A DNA stretch of 64,000 nucleotides from Pseudomonas sp. GD04019 (GCF_029837695.1 NZ_JAOEEA010000013.1:62001-126000); one strand, 5' to 3'. Shown: positions 50,657 to 60,192, counted from the stretch's first letter. Notes: generated by a model from the letters alone, not told the origin. Program-made: numbers and translations.

Positions 50657-50678
50657 GCGGCCAGGCCCGAGGGGCCGC
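50657..50678 (-). terminator. Hairpin in the riboswitch expression platform
   Basis: Arms GCGGCC at 50657-50662 and GGCCGC at 50673-50678 (loop about 10 bases), read on the minus strand as GCGGCC-CCTCGGGCCT-GGCCGC then TCCTTTCC. It lies between the riboswitch aptamer and cobO, about 90 bases before its start. This fits a terminator or a structure that masks the ribosome-binding site. The choice cannot be made by eye. Confidence 0.45.
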
Positions 50679-50704
50679 AACCGCAGAGCCCGCCGCACTG
50701 CCGT

Positions 50705-50898
50705 GGATCGCGACAGGCCGGTCTCCGGGCTCGTGAGCCAGGCCTCGCGGCCTGCGGATCGCGCCTTCCCGTGCCGCGGCACAGTGGCGTCGAGCGACCC
50801 TTCTACTCACCTACCGTTGCGGGGGCAGCGCCGGAATCTTCATAACGAATGCACCGGCTTCCCTGTTTCACCCACGCACGCGTCGCGTCGGGGCACCT
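50705..50898 (-). ncRNA. Cobalamin riboswitch upstream of cobO
   Basis: Read on the minus strand from 50898, conserved elements appear in order: AGGTGCC at the 5' stem, AACAGGGAAGCCGGTG, the B12 box CTGCCCCCGCAACGGTA (50812-50828), GCCACTG followed by GGGAAGGC, and GAGCCCGGAGACCGGCCTG near the 3' end. This is a full class I cobalamin aptamer. When adenosylcobalamin binds, expression of the following cob operon should drop. Confidence 0.93.
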
Positions 50899-50936
50899 GA
50901 AGCAGGCGCGCAGGGTAGTTGCTGGGCCGGGGCACG

Positions 50937-52508
50937 TCAACGCGCCGGACTGGTCGCCCCCTGCTCCGCCACTGGCAGGCTCAGGCGCAGGCGCGTGAGA
51001 TTGGCAGCATCGTCCACCTCCAGCTCCAGGCTGCCGCGCTGGGCCTCGGCCAATAGTCTCGCCGAATAGGTGCCGAGGCCGGTACCGCCGGGCTTGCCAT
51101 GGCTTGCGTACTTCTCGAAGAAGCGTGCGCGAAACGCCGCTGGTACTGCAGGCTGGTTCTCCATGACCAGTACGACGCGGTCGGTACGTGCCAGCGTCAG
51201 GCGCACGCGGCCGTGATCCGGGGCCGCTTCGCAGGCGTTCTTCAGCAGGTTGTTCAGCAGTGAGAAGCACATCAGCTCCTCGCCGTTGGCCAGCAGCGGC
51301 GTCGACTCGCTGGCGTCCTCGGCCACCACCTCGATCGTCAGGCCCTTGGCCTGGTAAGTCAGCCGGGCCGACTCGCACAGGCGCCGCGTCATTTCCAGCA
51401 GGTTGAATGGCATCGGGCGCAGCACGAAGCGGCCGGTCTCGATCCGGTGCAGATCGGCGGCCAGGTCGATCATTCCCAGCAGGCTCCGACAATCGTTCTC
51501 CAGGCTGTGCAGCATGTGCAGCTGGCGCGGTAGGAGATTGCCACCCTCGAGCAGGCCGCGAGTCAGGCCAAGGATATTGCACAGCGGCGCCTTGAGGTCG
51601 TGGCGCGACATACTGCTGACCTCCTCGCGCAGGCGCTCCAGCTCCAGCATGTTGTCGTATTCCTGCTGCAAGGCATTGCGCTGCTCGACCAGGCGCAGCA
51701 GGTTGACTACCCGCAGGTGCAGCGACTTGGGGTCCACCGGCTTGCTGACGAAATCGACCGCCCCCAGCTCCAGTCCGCGCAACTGCGCCGCCGGGTCGTT
51801 CATGGCGGTGATGAAGATCAGCGGGATGCGGCTGGCAGTCGGGTGACTACGCAGGTGCTGAGCCAGTTCGAAGCCGTCCATGTTCGGCATCATCACGTCC
51901 AGCAACACCAGGTCCGGCGGTGCGTCCGAGGTGCAGATGGCCAGCGCGCCGCGTCCGTCGCGGGCAGCCAGCACCCGGTACTCGTCCTGGAACAGCCCGG
52001 CGATCAGCGCCAGGTTGTCCGGCACGTCGTCCACCACCAGCAGGGTCGGGCGGCGCTCGGCCACCGGCTCGGCCTCGCCTACCGGAGCTGCCTCAACCAC
52101 CGGCCGCGGCACCCGCGGCCGCTGGCGCATGGCGCGCTCGAGGCGCTGTGACAGGTCGTTGGCGGTATAAGGCTTGATCAGGATGCTGCTCACCCCGGCG
52201 GCGATGGCCTCGGTGATCTGCGCGCGCGAGCTCTCGGCGGTGATCATGATGAACGGCAGCGCCGCCAACCTGGGGTCGCCGCGCACCTCGCGCAGCAGGC
52301 TGAGGCCATCCATCACCGGCATGTTCCAGTCGGAGAGGATCACGTCGACTTTGCGCGTTCTCAGCACAGCGAGTGCCTCTGCACCGTTGGCGGCGGTCAG
52401 GGTATGCCGGGCGCCCAGACGCTCAAGCTGGCTGCAGTTGACCTTGCGCATGGTGTCGGCGTCGTCGACGACGAGGAATACGGCTTCGGCGATGATCATG
52501 ACGTCCAC
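50937..52508 (-). CDS. REC-REC-histidine kinase protein
   Basis: A 523-residue cytoplasmic protein: receiver 1 (residues 10-125, Asp60 in VILSDWNMPVMDG), receiver 2 (155-270, Asp204 in LVLLDVMMPNMDG), then HisKA with His303 in SRHDLKAPL, a GHKL ATPase (N box LLNNLLKNACEA, G box GGTGLGTYSARLLA). It has no input domain other than the receivers, so it is probably a relay driven by the upstream hybrid kinase. It is 36 bases downstream of that kinase. Confidence 0.9.
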   Translation of the reverse strand: MDVMIIAEAVFLVVDDADTMRKVNCSQLERLGARHTLTAANGAEALAVLRTRKVDVILSDWNMPVMDGLSLLREVRGDPRLAALPFIMITAESSRAQITEAIAAGVSSILIKPYTANDLSQRLERAMRQRPRVPRPVVEAAPVGEAEPVAERRPTLLVVDDVPDNLALIAGLFQDEYRVLAARDGRGALAICTSDAPPDLVLLDVMMPNMDGFELAQHLRSHPTASRIPLIFITAMNDPAAQLRGLELGAVDFVSKPVDPKSLHLRVVNLLRLVEQRNALQQEYDNMLELERLREEVSSMSRHDLKAPLCNILGLTRGLLEGGNLLPRQLHMLHSLENDCRSLLGMIDLAADLHRIETGRFVLRPMPFNLLEMTRRLCESARLTYQAKGLTIEVVAEDASESTPLLANGEELMCFSLLNNLLKNACEAAPDHGRVRLTLARTDRVVLVMENQPAVPAAFRARFFEKYASHGKPGGTGLGTYSARLLAEAQRGSLELEVDDAANLTRLRLSLPVAEQGATSPAR

Positions 52509-52544
52509 TCCGAGTGGAACAATGGAACGGCGCCGGCGGGCGCC

Positions 52545-55500
52545 TCAAGAGAATTGCCCCTGCAACAGTTCCAGGGCCCGGTCGAAATCGAACAGTTCGA
52601 CCTGCTGCGCGACTTGCGCCAGGCGCTTGGCCAGGACCGGGTCGAGTGACAACCCGCGCAGCTGCTCGAGTACCCTCAGGGCGGCGGTATCGCTCTCGGC
52701 CAGCAGGTGCTTGAGCCGGGTCAGCTGCCGATCCAGCTCGGCATCGCTGCGCGGCGCAACGCCTGCCGTTCCCGCGCCGCCATCGCCCAGCCCAGCCAGC
52801 GCCGCCAGCGTCGGTGCCAGACAGCGCTGCACCTCCGCCGCCCGGTCCTGCAGCACCTCGGCTGTCTCGCCGGCCTGACAGGCCCGCTCCAGCTCGGCGG
52901 CGGCCTGCGCCACGCCCCTGGCGCCGATGTTGCCGGCGGTACCGCGCAGGCTGTGGGCCAGCCGTTCTGCGGCACGCGCATCGGGGTCGGCCAGCGCAGC
53001 CTGGAACTGCTCGGCGAAGCCGGCCTGGGCAGTGCGGAACTTGCCCAGCAGGCGCAGATAGAGATCGCGGCGCCCCATGCAGGTGGCCAGCCCGGCCGCC
53101 ATGTCGATGCCCTCGATGCTGGCCGGCAAGCCGTCCCGTGAAGGCTCGGGGGACGGCGCCGCCACCTGCCGCGCGGACCGCGGCTTGATCCACTTGGCCA
53201 GGGTGATGAACATGCTCTCGACATTGAGCGGCTTGGGAATGTGGTCGTTCATGCCGCTGGCCAGGGCGCGCTCGCGGTCACCCTCCATGGCGTTGGCGGT
53301 CATGGCAATCACGGGCAGCGCAGCAAGATGCGCCTGCTCGCGAATCCTGCGGGTTGCCGTGTAGCCGTCCATCACCGGCATCTGGCAATCCATCAGCACG
53401 CCGTCGAAGTCGTTGTCGACGGCCAGGATGTCCAACGCCTCCTGGCCGTGCCAGGCCAGGCGCAACTGCACCCCGGCGCTCTCCAACAACTCGCGGGCCA
53501 ACTCCTGATTCAGTTCATTGTCCTCCACCAGCAGCAACCGCGAGCCCTGCAGATTGGCCATGGTGCTGGCGTTTTGCCCGGAGCGTTCGGTGGCGCGGGT
53601 GTCGCTCTGCACGCCCTTGCCCAGCACCGCGCCGATGGCCTCGAGCAGGGTCGAGGAGGTCACCGGCTTGGTCAGCACCACCGGCAGCTGGATGCCCTTC
53701 CGCTCGGCCTCCTCGCGGGCCTCTTCACGACCGAAGGCGGTGACCATGATCACCGATGGCGTGTAGCGCAGATTGGCGGAGTGCATCCGACTCACCGTCT
53801 CCATGCCGTCCATGCCCGGCATGCGCCAGTCCATCAGCACCAGGTCGTACGGCAGCGTCCTTGCCTCGGCATCGGCCAGCAGGCGCAGGGCCATGCCTCC
53901 GCTTTCGGCGACATCCACCTCCAGGCCGAAGCCACGCGCCATACCCGAGAGGATCTCGCGGGCGCTGGCGTTGTCGTCCACCACCAGCACACGCATGCCC
54001 AGCAGTTCGTCGGCCTTGAACATGCGCCGCGGCTGGGCACCCTGCTGCACCCCCAGCTGCACCTGGAAGTGGAAGGTGGAGCCATGCCCCGGCTCGCTCT
54101 CCACCCAGATGCGCCCGTTCATCAACTCCACCAGCTTCTTCGAGATGGACAGGCCCAGCCCGGTGCCGCCGTATCTGCGGGTGGTCGAGCTGTCGGCCTG
54201 ACTGAATGACTGGAACAGGCGCCCGCACTGCTCGGCCGTCATGCCGATGCCGGTGTCGCGCACCCAGAAGTGCAGCTCCACCTGCTCCAGGCTCGCAGCC
54301 ACCGGCTCCACGCCCACCACGATCTCGCCGCGCTCGGTGAACTTGGCGGCGTTGTTGCCCAGGTTGATCAGCACCTGGCCCAGACGCAGCGGGTCGCCGA
54401 CCAGTGCGGTCGGCAGGTCGGCCTGGATCTGGAACAACAACTCGAGGCCTTTGTCCTCGGCCTTGAGACCGATCATCCCGGCAAAGTTGTCGAGCACATC
54501 CTCCAGGCGGAAGGGGATCTGCTCGAGGCTCATGCGGCCGGCTTCGATCTTGGAGAAGTCGAGAATGTCATTGATGATTCCCAGCAGATTCTCCGCCGAG
54601 CGGTGCACTTTCTCGATGTAGTTGCGCTGCTTGTTGTCCAGTTCCGTACGCAGCGCCAAGTGGCTCATGCCGATGATGGCGTTCATCGGCGTGCGGATCT
54701 CGTGGCTCATGTTGGCGAGGAACTCGCTCTTGGCTCGGGTAGCCTCCTCGGCCAGCGCCCGTGCCTCGGTCAGCGCGCTGATGTCGATATTGATCCCCGT
54801 CGCGCGCAGCGGCGTGCCGTCAGCGGCCCGTGTGAAGCGGCTGAGCGACTTGAAGGTTCGCACCACCCCGTCGTTCTGCCGCACGATGCGGAAGTCGAGT
54901 TCGAGGCGATCGGCGCCGCTTTCGATCGCTTCGATGAATACGCCGCTGGCCCGCTCCACATCTTCCGGGTGCACCATCGCCGTCCAGTGTTCGAGGGTGC
55001 CGCCGAAGCCACCGGGCTGGAGCCCGAACATCTTCTCCAACTGCGGCGTCCAGTAGTTCTGGCCAGTGACCAGATCGACATCGAACAGACCGATGTCGCC
55101 AGCCTCCTGGGCCAGGTTCAGGCGTTCACTGGCCGTGCGCAGCTTGGTCTCCATCATCCGGCGCTCGCTGACATCGCGCACCGAAGCGCACACGCAGATG
55201 CCGCGCCCTGCCAGACTGGGCAGGTGGGACAGGCCGATCTCCACCGAGAACAGGCTGCCGTCCTTGCGCACGCCGCGCAGGTCATCCAGGTTGGCCCCCA
55301 TCTGCCGGGTGGTGCCGGTAGCGATGAAACCGTTGCGCAAGCCTGCATGGCGTTCGCGGGCGCCCTGAGGCACCAGGCGCTCGACGCTTTCGCCGATCAG
55401 CTCGCCGTGCTCATAGCCGAACAGGATATCCAATTGGGGGTTGGTCATCAGGATGCGACCGTCGGCGCCCAGCACCAGCATGCCGTCCGGCGATGCCTCG

Positions 55501-56936
55501 ATGATGCCGCGGTACCAGGCCTCGGTAGCGCGCAGAGCTGCCTGCTGCACCTCCAATTCCCGGGCCTGGTGCTCCAGCTGCTGGGCCTGGGCGCCCATCT
55601 CGTCGGCCTGACGCCGGGTCTCCTGCAGCAGCGCCTGGGCCGTCTCGCTGCGCTCCATGATGGCCATGGCGCCAGCCAGCCTGGGCAGCACCTCCTGCAG
55701 CAACAGCGCCTCGTTTTCCTCCAGAGGGCGAAACCCGGCCAGTTCCAGTACGCCGAGCAGGCGCTCGCCGCGCATCACCGGCTGCACCAGCAGATGGCTG
55801 ACGGCAGCCTCGCCCAATTGGGAACGCACATGCCAGAAGGACGCGGGCAGGTGGTCCAGCTGACGCGGCTGGCGATCCAGTGCGCACTGGCCGAGCAGCC
55901 CCTCGCCAAGCTCGATCTCGGCGTGCGGCGGGTGCTCGCCATCCACCGCGTAGCTACCCACCAGCTGTAGACGGGGCGCCCCCTGGTAGAGCACGTACAA
56001 CACCCCCTGGCACATGCCCAGTTGCGGCGCGATGCGAGCGAAAAAGGCTTGGGCGAGTTGCTGCGGTGTTTCCGCCTGTTGCAGGTCGCTCTGCAGCAGC
56101 GAGACATGTCCCTTGACCCAGCGCTGCCGTTCGAGCTGGCGCAGCTCGATCTGCAACTGGGCAATGGCGCGTGCCAGGTCGCCGGTCTCGTTGTGCAGAT
56201 CGGTATGCGGGATGCTGCGGCCCAGCTGCCCGGCCGCCAGCTGGTCGACGGCATTGCGCACCCGCTCCAGCGGATTGCGGATCGACTGGCTGACCAGCCA
56301 GGCCAGCACCAGAGCCAGCGCCAGGCCGCCCAGCAACAAGGCGTAGGTGAGCAGGCTTTGCTGCCGGGCATAATCGGAGATGCGCGCAACCAAGTCGCGC
56401 AGTGCCGCCTGTTTGACCTGCGCTATCTCCTCGAGCAGGTCGTCGGCGCGGCGGTCGAGTCGCTGGAAGTCGTCGCTGTTGAGCAACAGCTGCGCCTGGC
56501 CCTGGCGCCCCTGCCCGGCGAGCTGCAGGGCCTCGTCTCCGGTCTGCTCCAGCCGCTCCAGGTGCAGTTCGAGCGTCGCCAGCTTGACCTGATTTTCGTT
56601 GCGCCAAAGAGTGCTCTTGGCCTGGGCCAGGGCCTCATGCAGGCGCTGCCGAGCGCTTTCCAGCTGTTGCAGGGCCTCCATGCGGACTTCCGCGTTGCTG
56701 GTGGTCACCGAGCGCTGCAACGCCTGGACGATGTGCGGCAACTGCACCCTCGCCTCGTGCAGGTGCAGGGCGCCCATCAGATCCTGATCGTAGAGATGCT
56801 GCAGATCGCCGGTCAGCCGGGCCTGGGTGCGCAAGCTCTGTATCCCCAGCGCAAGGGCCAGCGCCAGCAGCACGGCAAAACCCAGGATTAGCTTGTGCCG
56901 CAGCGCGAGACGTTCAAGCAATACCAGCGCTCTCAT
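52545..56936 (-). CDS. Large hybrid sensor histidine kinase with two receivers and HPt
   Basis: A 1463-residue membrane sensor. Transmembrane helices at about 15-32 and 198-216 flank a periplasmic four-helix sensor; HAMP (about 217-270), GAF (about 285-425), coiled coil (430-470), PAS 1 (472-595) and PAS 2 (600-720) follow. His745 lies in ANMSHEIRTP, the ATPase has NNAAKFTERG and GGTGLGLSISKKL. Receiver 1 has Asp1036 (LMDWRMPGMDG), receiver 2 Asp1183 (LMDCQMPVMDG), and HPt His1328 (AHSLRGTAGNIG). It starts 33 bases after the HD-GYP gene. Confidence 0.93.
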   Translation of the reverse strand: MRALVLLERLALRHKLILGFAVLLALALALGIQSLRTQARLTGDLQHLYDQDLMGALHLHEARVQLPHIVQALQRSVTTSNAEVRMEALQQLESARQRLHEALAQAKSTLWRNENQVKLATLELHLERLEQTGDEALQLAGQGRQGQAQLLLNSDDFQRLDRRADDLLEEIAQVKQAALRDLVARISDYARQQSLLTYALLLGGLALALVLAWLVSQSIRNPLERVRNAVDQLAAGQLGRSIPHTDLHNETGDLARAIAQLQIELRQLERQRWVKGHVSLLQSDLQQAETPQQLAQAFFARIAPQLGMCQGVLYVLYQGAPRLQLVGSYAVDGEHPPHAEIELGEGLLGQCALDRQPRQLDHLPASFWHVRSQLGEAAVSHLLVQPVMRGERLLGVLELAGFRPLEENEALLLQEVLPRLAGAMAIMERSETAQALLQETRRQADEMGAQAQQLEHQARELEVQQAALRATEAWYRGIIEASPDGMLVLGADGRILMTNPQLDILFGYEHGELIGESVERLVPQGARERHAGLRNGFIATGTTRQMGANLDDLRGVRKDGSLFSVEIGLSHLPSLAGRGICVCASVRDVSERRMMETKLRTASERLNLAQEAGDIGLFDVDLVTGQNYWTPQLEKMFGLQPGGFGGTLEHWTAMVHPEDVERASGVFIEAIESGADRLELDFRIVRQNDGVVRTFKSLSRFTRAADGTPLRATGINIDISALTEARALAEEATRAKSEFLANMSHEIRTPMNAIIGMSHLALRTELDNKQRNYIEKVHRSAENLLGIINDILDFSKIEAGRMSLEQIPFRLEDVLDNFAGMIGLKAEDKGLELLFQIQADLPTALVGDPLRLGQVLINLGNNAAKFTERGEIVVGVEPVAASLEQVELHFWVRDTGIGMTAEQCGRLFQSFSQADSSTTRRYGGTGLGLSISKKLVELMNGRIWVESEPGHGSTFHFQVQLGVQQGAQPRRMFKADELLGMRVLVVDDNASAREILSGMARGFGLEVDVAESGGMALRLLADAEARTLPYDLVLMDWRMPGMDGMETVSRMHSANLRYTPSVIMVTAFGREEAREEAERKGIQLPVVLTKPVTSSTLLEAIGAVLGKGVQSDTRATERSGQNASTMANLQGSRLLLVEDNELNQELARELLESAGVQLRLAWHGQEALDILAVDNDFDGVLMDCQMPVMDGYTATRRIREQAHLAALPVIAMTANAMEGDRERALASGMNDHIPKPLNVESMFITLAKWIKPRSARQVAAPSPEPSRDGLPASIEGIDMAAGLATCMGRRDLYLRLLGKFRTAQAGFAEQFQAALADPDARAAERLAHSLRGTAGNIGARGVAQAAAELERACQAGETAEVLQDRAAEVQRCLAPTLAALAGLGDGGAGTAGVAPRSDAELDRQLTRLKHLLAESDTAALRVLEQLRGLSLDPVLAKRLAQVAQQVELFDFDRALELLQGQFS

Positions 56937-56969
56937 CCCAGACTCCTTCTGCGAGGTTTTGGCCGGTGC

Positions 56970-58127
56970 TCAGGGCTCCTGGGCGATCTGCTCCAGGGCG
57001 GCCAACTGCTTGGCCATTTCCTGGTCGCCGTCGGCAAAGCGCTCGGCGATTTCACGAAAGCGCTCGGCATTGGCCAGAAAGGCGTCGCAGATGTCCGGAT
57101 CGAAATGCGAGCTGCGGCCCTCGCGGATGATGCCGACGGCCTGCTCGTGGGGCATGCCGGGTTTGTATACGCGACGGCTGATCAGCGCATCGTAGACGTC
57201 CGCCACCGCCATCAGGCGGGCACTGATGGGAATGTCGTCGGCGGCCAGGCCTTCAGGATAGCCGCTGCCATCCCACTTCTCCTGGTGGCTGTAGGCGATC
57301 TCCTTGGCTAGACGGAGAAAGTCGACATCCACGCCCAGTTGGTCCTCGGCATGCTGGATGGCATCGCGACCCAGCGTGGTGTGGGTCTTCATGATCTCGA
57401 ACTCCTCGGGAGTGAACCGCCCGGGCTTAAGCAGGATGCGGTCGGGGATACCGATCTTGCCGATGTCGTGCAGCGGCGCGGACTTGTACAACAGCCTGAT
57501 GGTGTCCTCATCGAGGAAGTGGCGGAAGCGCGGATGGTCACGCAACAGCTCGGCAAGCAACTTGACGTAGTTCTGCGTGCGACGGATGTGGTTGCCGGTC
57601 TCGTTGTCGCGCGTTTCGGCCAGCGAGGCCATGGCATGGATGGTGACGTCCTGGATGGCCATCACCTCGCGCGTGCGCCGCTGAACCTCCTGCTCGAGAA
57701 ACTCGTTCTGGTCGCGCAGGAAATCTGCTGCCGCCTTGACCTTGAGCTGGGTCTCGACCCGCGCCAGGACGACCGGTGGGCTGATGGGCTTGGTGATGTA
57801 ATCGGCAGCGCCCAGCGCCAGGCCGTGGATCTCATCCTCGGTGGCCGCCATGGCCGTGAGGAAGATGATCGGAATGTCACGGGTACGCGGCTCTTGCTTG
57901 AGGCGCTCGGCCACCTCATAGCCGGATACGCCCGGCATCATGATGTCCAGCAAGATCAGGTCGGGCAGCGAATTACCCTGGAGGATCTGTAGCGCCTTCT
58001 CGCCACTGTTGGCAGCTTTGACCCGATACCTGTCCTTCAGCAGGTCGGTCATCAGCATCAGGTTGTCGGGAGTATCGTCGACCACCAGCACGGTGGACGG
58101 TTGGTAAGCCTCTGCTGCCTTGCTCAT
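56970..58127 (-). CDS. HD-GYP response regulator (RpfG-like c-di-GMP phosphodiesterase)
   Basis: A 385-residue protein: receiver (residues 10-125, Asp61 in LILLDIMMPG) and HD-GYP domain (about 160-370) with HDIGKIGIPD (220-229) and HQEKWDGSGYP (281-291). The second motif usually reads HHE at its start; here the second His is Gln, a variant that needs care. It should hydrolyse cyclic di-GMP when phosphorylated. It is the first gene of the phosphorelay operon. The start at 58127 has GAGGGG upstream. Confidence 0.92.
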   Translation of the reverse strand: MSKAAEAYQPSTVLVVDDTPDNLMLMTDLLKDRYRVKAANSGEKALQILQGNSLPDLILLDIMMPGVSGYEVAERLKQEPRTRDIPIIFLTAMAATEDEIHGLALGAADYITKPISPPVVLARVETQLKVKAAADFLRDQNEFLEQEVQRRTREVMAIQDVTIHAMASLAETRDNETGNHIRRTQNYVKLLAELLRDHPRFRHFLDEDTIRLLYKSAPLHDIGKIGIPDRILLKPGRFTPEEFEIMKTHTTLGRDAIQHAEDQLGVDVDFLRLAKEIAYSHQEKWDGSGYPEGLAADDIPISARLMAVADVYDALISRRVYKPGMPHEQAVGIIREGRSSHFDPDICDAFLANAERFREIAERFADGDQEMAKQLAALEQIAQEP

Positions 58128-58292
58128 CACGCGCTGCCCCTCGCCCTGGACAATGCAGGCCCGACCGTATCGATCGAGCCGAACTGCGGCAAGCTTAGTC
58201 CGGCCTCGCGCTGCGCGCCGCCCGGCAGATCGGTCGAACCCTCGACGGTACAGGGGCTCACAGCCAAGACAATCCGAGCAAAGGAGAATCCC

Positions 58293-58622
58293 ATGGCCAA
58301 GCCAAACTACGCCTCCTGCATCCAGGCCTGCAGCGCCTGCGCCATCGCCTGCGAAACCTGTCTCGCCGCCTGTCTCAAGGAGCCAGACCTGCAGAACATG
58401 GCCATCTGCATCGCCTGCGATATCGACTGCGCCGACATCTGCCGCCTGGCCGAGCGCCTGATGGTGCGCGACAGCCCGCTGTGCGACGAATTCCTGCGGC
58501 TCTGCGCGGTAACCTGCCAGGCCTGCGCCGAGGAGTGCGGCAAACACCCGCACGACCATTGCCAGCAATGCGCCCAGGCCTGCCAGCGCTGCGTGGTGGA
58601 ATGCGAGGTACTGGCCGCCTGA
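58293..58622 (+). CDS. Cys-rich four-helix copper-binding protein (DUF326, Csp-like)
   Basis: A 109-residue protein with about 20 cysteines spaced mostly every third or fourth residue (CIQACSACAIACETCLAACL, CDIDCADIC, CQACAEECGKHPHDHCQQC). This is the pattern of cytosolic Csp copper-storage proteins, where Cys line the core of a four-helix bundle. It lacks a signal peptide, so it is cytosolic and like Csp3. It should hold many Cu(I) ions. AAGGAG lies 6 bases before the ATG. It stands alone on the plus strand between minus-strand genes. Confidence 0.88.
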   Translation: MAKPNYASCIQACSACAIACETCLAACLKEPDLQNMAICIACDIDCADICRLAERLMVRDSPLCDEFLRLCAVTCQACAEECGKHPHDHCQQCAQACQRCVVECEVLAA

Positions 58623-58629
58623 CGTCGTT

Positions 58630-58950
58630 TCAGGGCCTGGGCGTGAATCCCGCCGGCTTGCTCGCCAGCCACTCGACGAAGGTGCGCAGGCGCTGGTCGC
58701 CAAGTAGCGCCGCGCGGCTGTTGTAGGTCAGCGCAAGCTCCTTCTCGCTGAACAGCTTGTGGATCTGGTTGTGGCAGGCGCGGCAGACCCACAAGGTCGC
58801 GGTGATGCGTTCGCTCTTGGCGAAGCGCTTCTGCACGTAAGGCTTGTCGTGCAGGGCCTTGGGGATCAGATGGTGGCGGGTCAGCGGCAGAGTGCGGGCG
58901 CAGAGCTCGCAGGCGTCAGGCTGTGGCGGCAGGCGGATGACTTCCGGCAT
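58630..58950 (-). CDS. HNH-family small protein
   Basis: A 106-residue protein with two CxxC zinc pairs (CELC at 14-17 and CRAC at 56-59), a His-His pair (HHLIP, 26-30) and HNQIH (60-64), the order of HNH nuclease fold proteins (beta-beta-alpha-Me). It may cut DNA or be an inactive zinc finger. It ends 7 bases from the convergent copper-protein gene and starts 21 bases after the methyltransferase gene, so it belongs to that small operon. Confidence 0.82.
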   Translation of the reverse strand: MPEVIRLPPQPDACELCARTLPLTRHHLIPKALHDKPYVQKRFAKSERITATLWVCRACHNQIHKLFSEKELALTYNSRAALLGDQRLRTFVEWLASKPAGFTPRP

Positions 58951-58971
58951 GGCGTGCGGCAGCCGCGAGTC

Positions 58972-59634
58972 CTATCGCTTGCGGCAGAGCGTCAGGCCGT
59001 CGCCCAGCGGCAGCATGCTCAGATCGACGCGCGTATCACGGCGCAGGCCGCGGTTGAGCGCCTGTACCGCGCGGGTATCCGCGCTGTCCGGGTTCTGCTC
59101 CAGCACCCGGCCACTCCACAGGGTGTTGTCGAACAGGATCAGGCCACCCTTGCGCGCCAGCACCAGGGCGTGCTCCAGGTACACCGTGTAGTTGGCCTTG
59201 TCGGCGTCGATGAAGATCAGGTCGAAGCTCTCGCCGTGGCCGCCGCGCTCCAGCGCATTGAGGGTCTCCAGCGCCGGCGCCAGACGCAGGTCGATGCGTT
59301 CGCTCATCCCGGCCTCGTACCAGTAGCGCTCGGCAATGGCGTTGTACTCGCCGGGCAGGTCGCAGCAGATCAGCCGGCCGTCTTCGGGCATCGCCTGGGC
59401 CATGCACAGGGCGCTGTAGCCAGTGAAGGTACCAATCTCGAGAATCTTGCGCGCGCCGCACAGCTGCACCAGCAGGGCCATGAACTGGCCCTGTTCGGGG
59501 GCGATCTGCCAGCGCGCCATCGGCAGCAGCGCCGTCTCTTCGCGCAGGCGCTTGAGCAGCGGCGCCTCGCGCAGGGACACATCCAGCAGGTACTGGTAGA
59601 GGGCGTCGTCGAGATTGAGCGTGCGGTTGGTCAT
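58972..59634 (-). CDS. Class I O-methyltransferase
   Basis: A 220-residue AdoMet-dependent enzyme of the caffeoyl-CoA/catechol O-methyltransferase family. Motif I is ILEIGTFTGYSALCMAQ, then LICCDLPGEYNAIAERYW, and FDLIFIDADKANY (motif with the metal-binding Asp) and GGLILFDNTLWSG. It overlaps the NlpC/P60 gene by 4 bases (ATGA), so the two are translated together. The substrate is not predictable. Confidence 0.88.
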   Translation of the reverse strand: MTNRTLNLDDALYQYLLDVSLREAPLLKRLREETALLPMARWQIAPEQGQFMALLVQLCGARKILEIGTFTGYSALCMAQAMPEDGRLICCDLPGEYNAIAERYWYEAGMSERIDLRLAPALETLNALERGGHGESFDLIFIDADKANYTVYLEHALVLARKGGLILFDNTLWSGRVLEQNPDSADTRAVQALNRGLRRDTRVDLSMLPLGDGLTLCRKR

Positions 59635-60146
59635 GGCTGGCGTGCCAGCTGGCCGGCGGCCAGGACCCGCTTGGCGCCGAGGTAGCTCTTCTGCCAGTAG
59701 GCCTGGGTCAGGTAGTCCAGGCGCACGGTGCCGCCGCTGGACGGCGCGTGCACGAAGCGCCCCTCGCCGACATAGATGCCGGCGTGGCTGACCTTGCCGC
59801 CGCCATTGGTGGCGAAGAACACCAGGTCGCCGCTCTGCAGGTCGCTGCGGCCGACATTGGGCACGCGCAGATTGACCATGTCGCGGGTCGAGCGCGGCAG
59901 CTGGATACCCGCGGCATTGCGGTAGACGTAGCCGATCAAGCCACTGCAGTCGAAGCCGCTCTCCGGCGTATTGCCGCCGTAGCGATAGGGCGTGCCTTCC
60001 AGGCCGATGGCGCTGATCACCACATCATCGGCATTGGCGCCGATGATGGGGAAGGGATTGTAGGGTTCTTGCGAGGGAGGGTTGCCGGCGCAGGCGGTGA
60101 GCAGCGCGGCGAGGGCTAGCAGGGAGAGGCGAGCCGTGAAATGCAT
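59631..60146 (-). CDS. NlpC/P60 lipoprotein peptidase (C40)
   Basis: A 171-residue peptidoglycan peptidase with a lipobox LLTAC (Cys19). The catalytic Cys is in ESGFDCSGLIGYVY, His in KVSHAGIYVG and the third polar residue in RFVHAPSSGG. It cuts gamma-D-Glu-diaminopimelate bonds in cell-wall peptides. It is the downstream member of a tandem pair. The gene runs 4 bases into the methyltransferase gene. Confidence 0.9.
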   Translation of the reverse strand: MHFTARLSLLALAALLTACAGNPPSQEPYNPFPIIGANADDVVISAIGLEGTPYRYGGNTPESGFDCSGLIGYVYRNAAGIQLPRSTRDMVNLRVPNVGRSDLQSGDLVFFATNGGGKVSHAGIYVGEGRFVHAPSSGGTVRLDYLTQAYWQKSYLGAKRVLAAGQLARQP

Positions 60147-60192
60147 GGGCGGTCGTCCTGGCCGGAATGCGCCCTACTCTGCCGGCTCGCCG

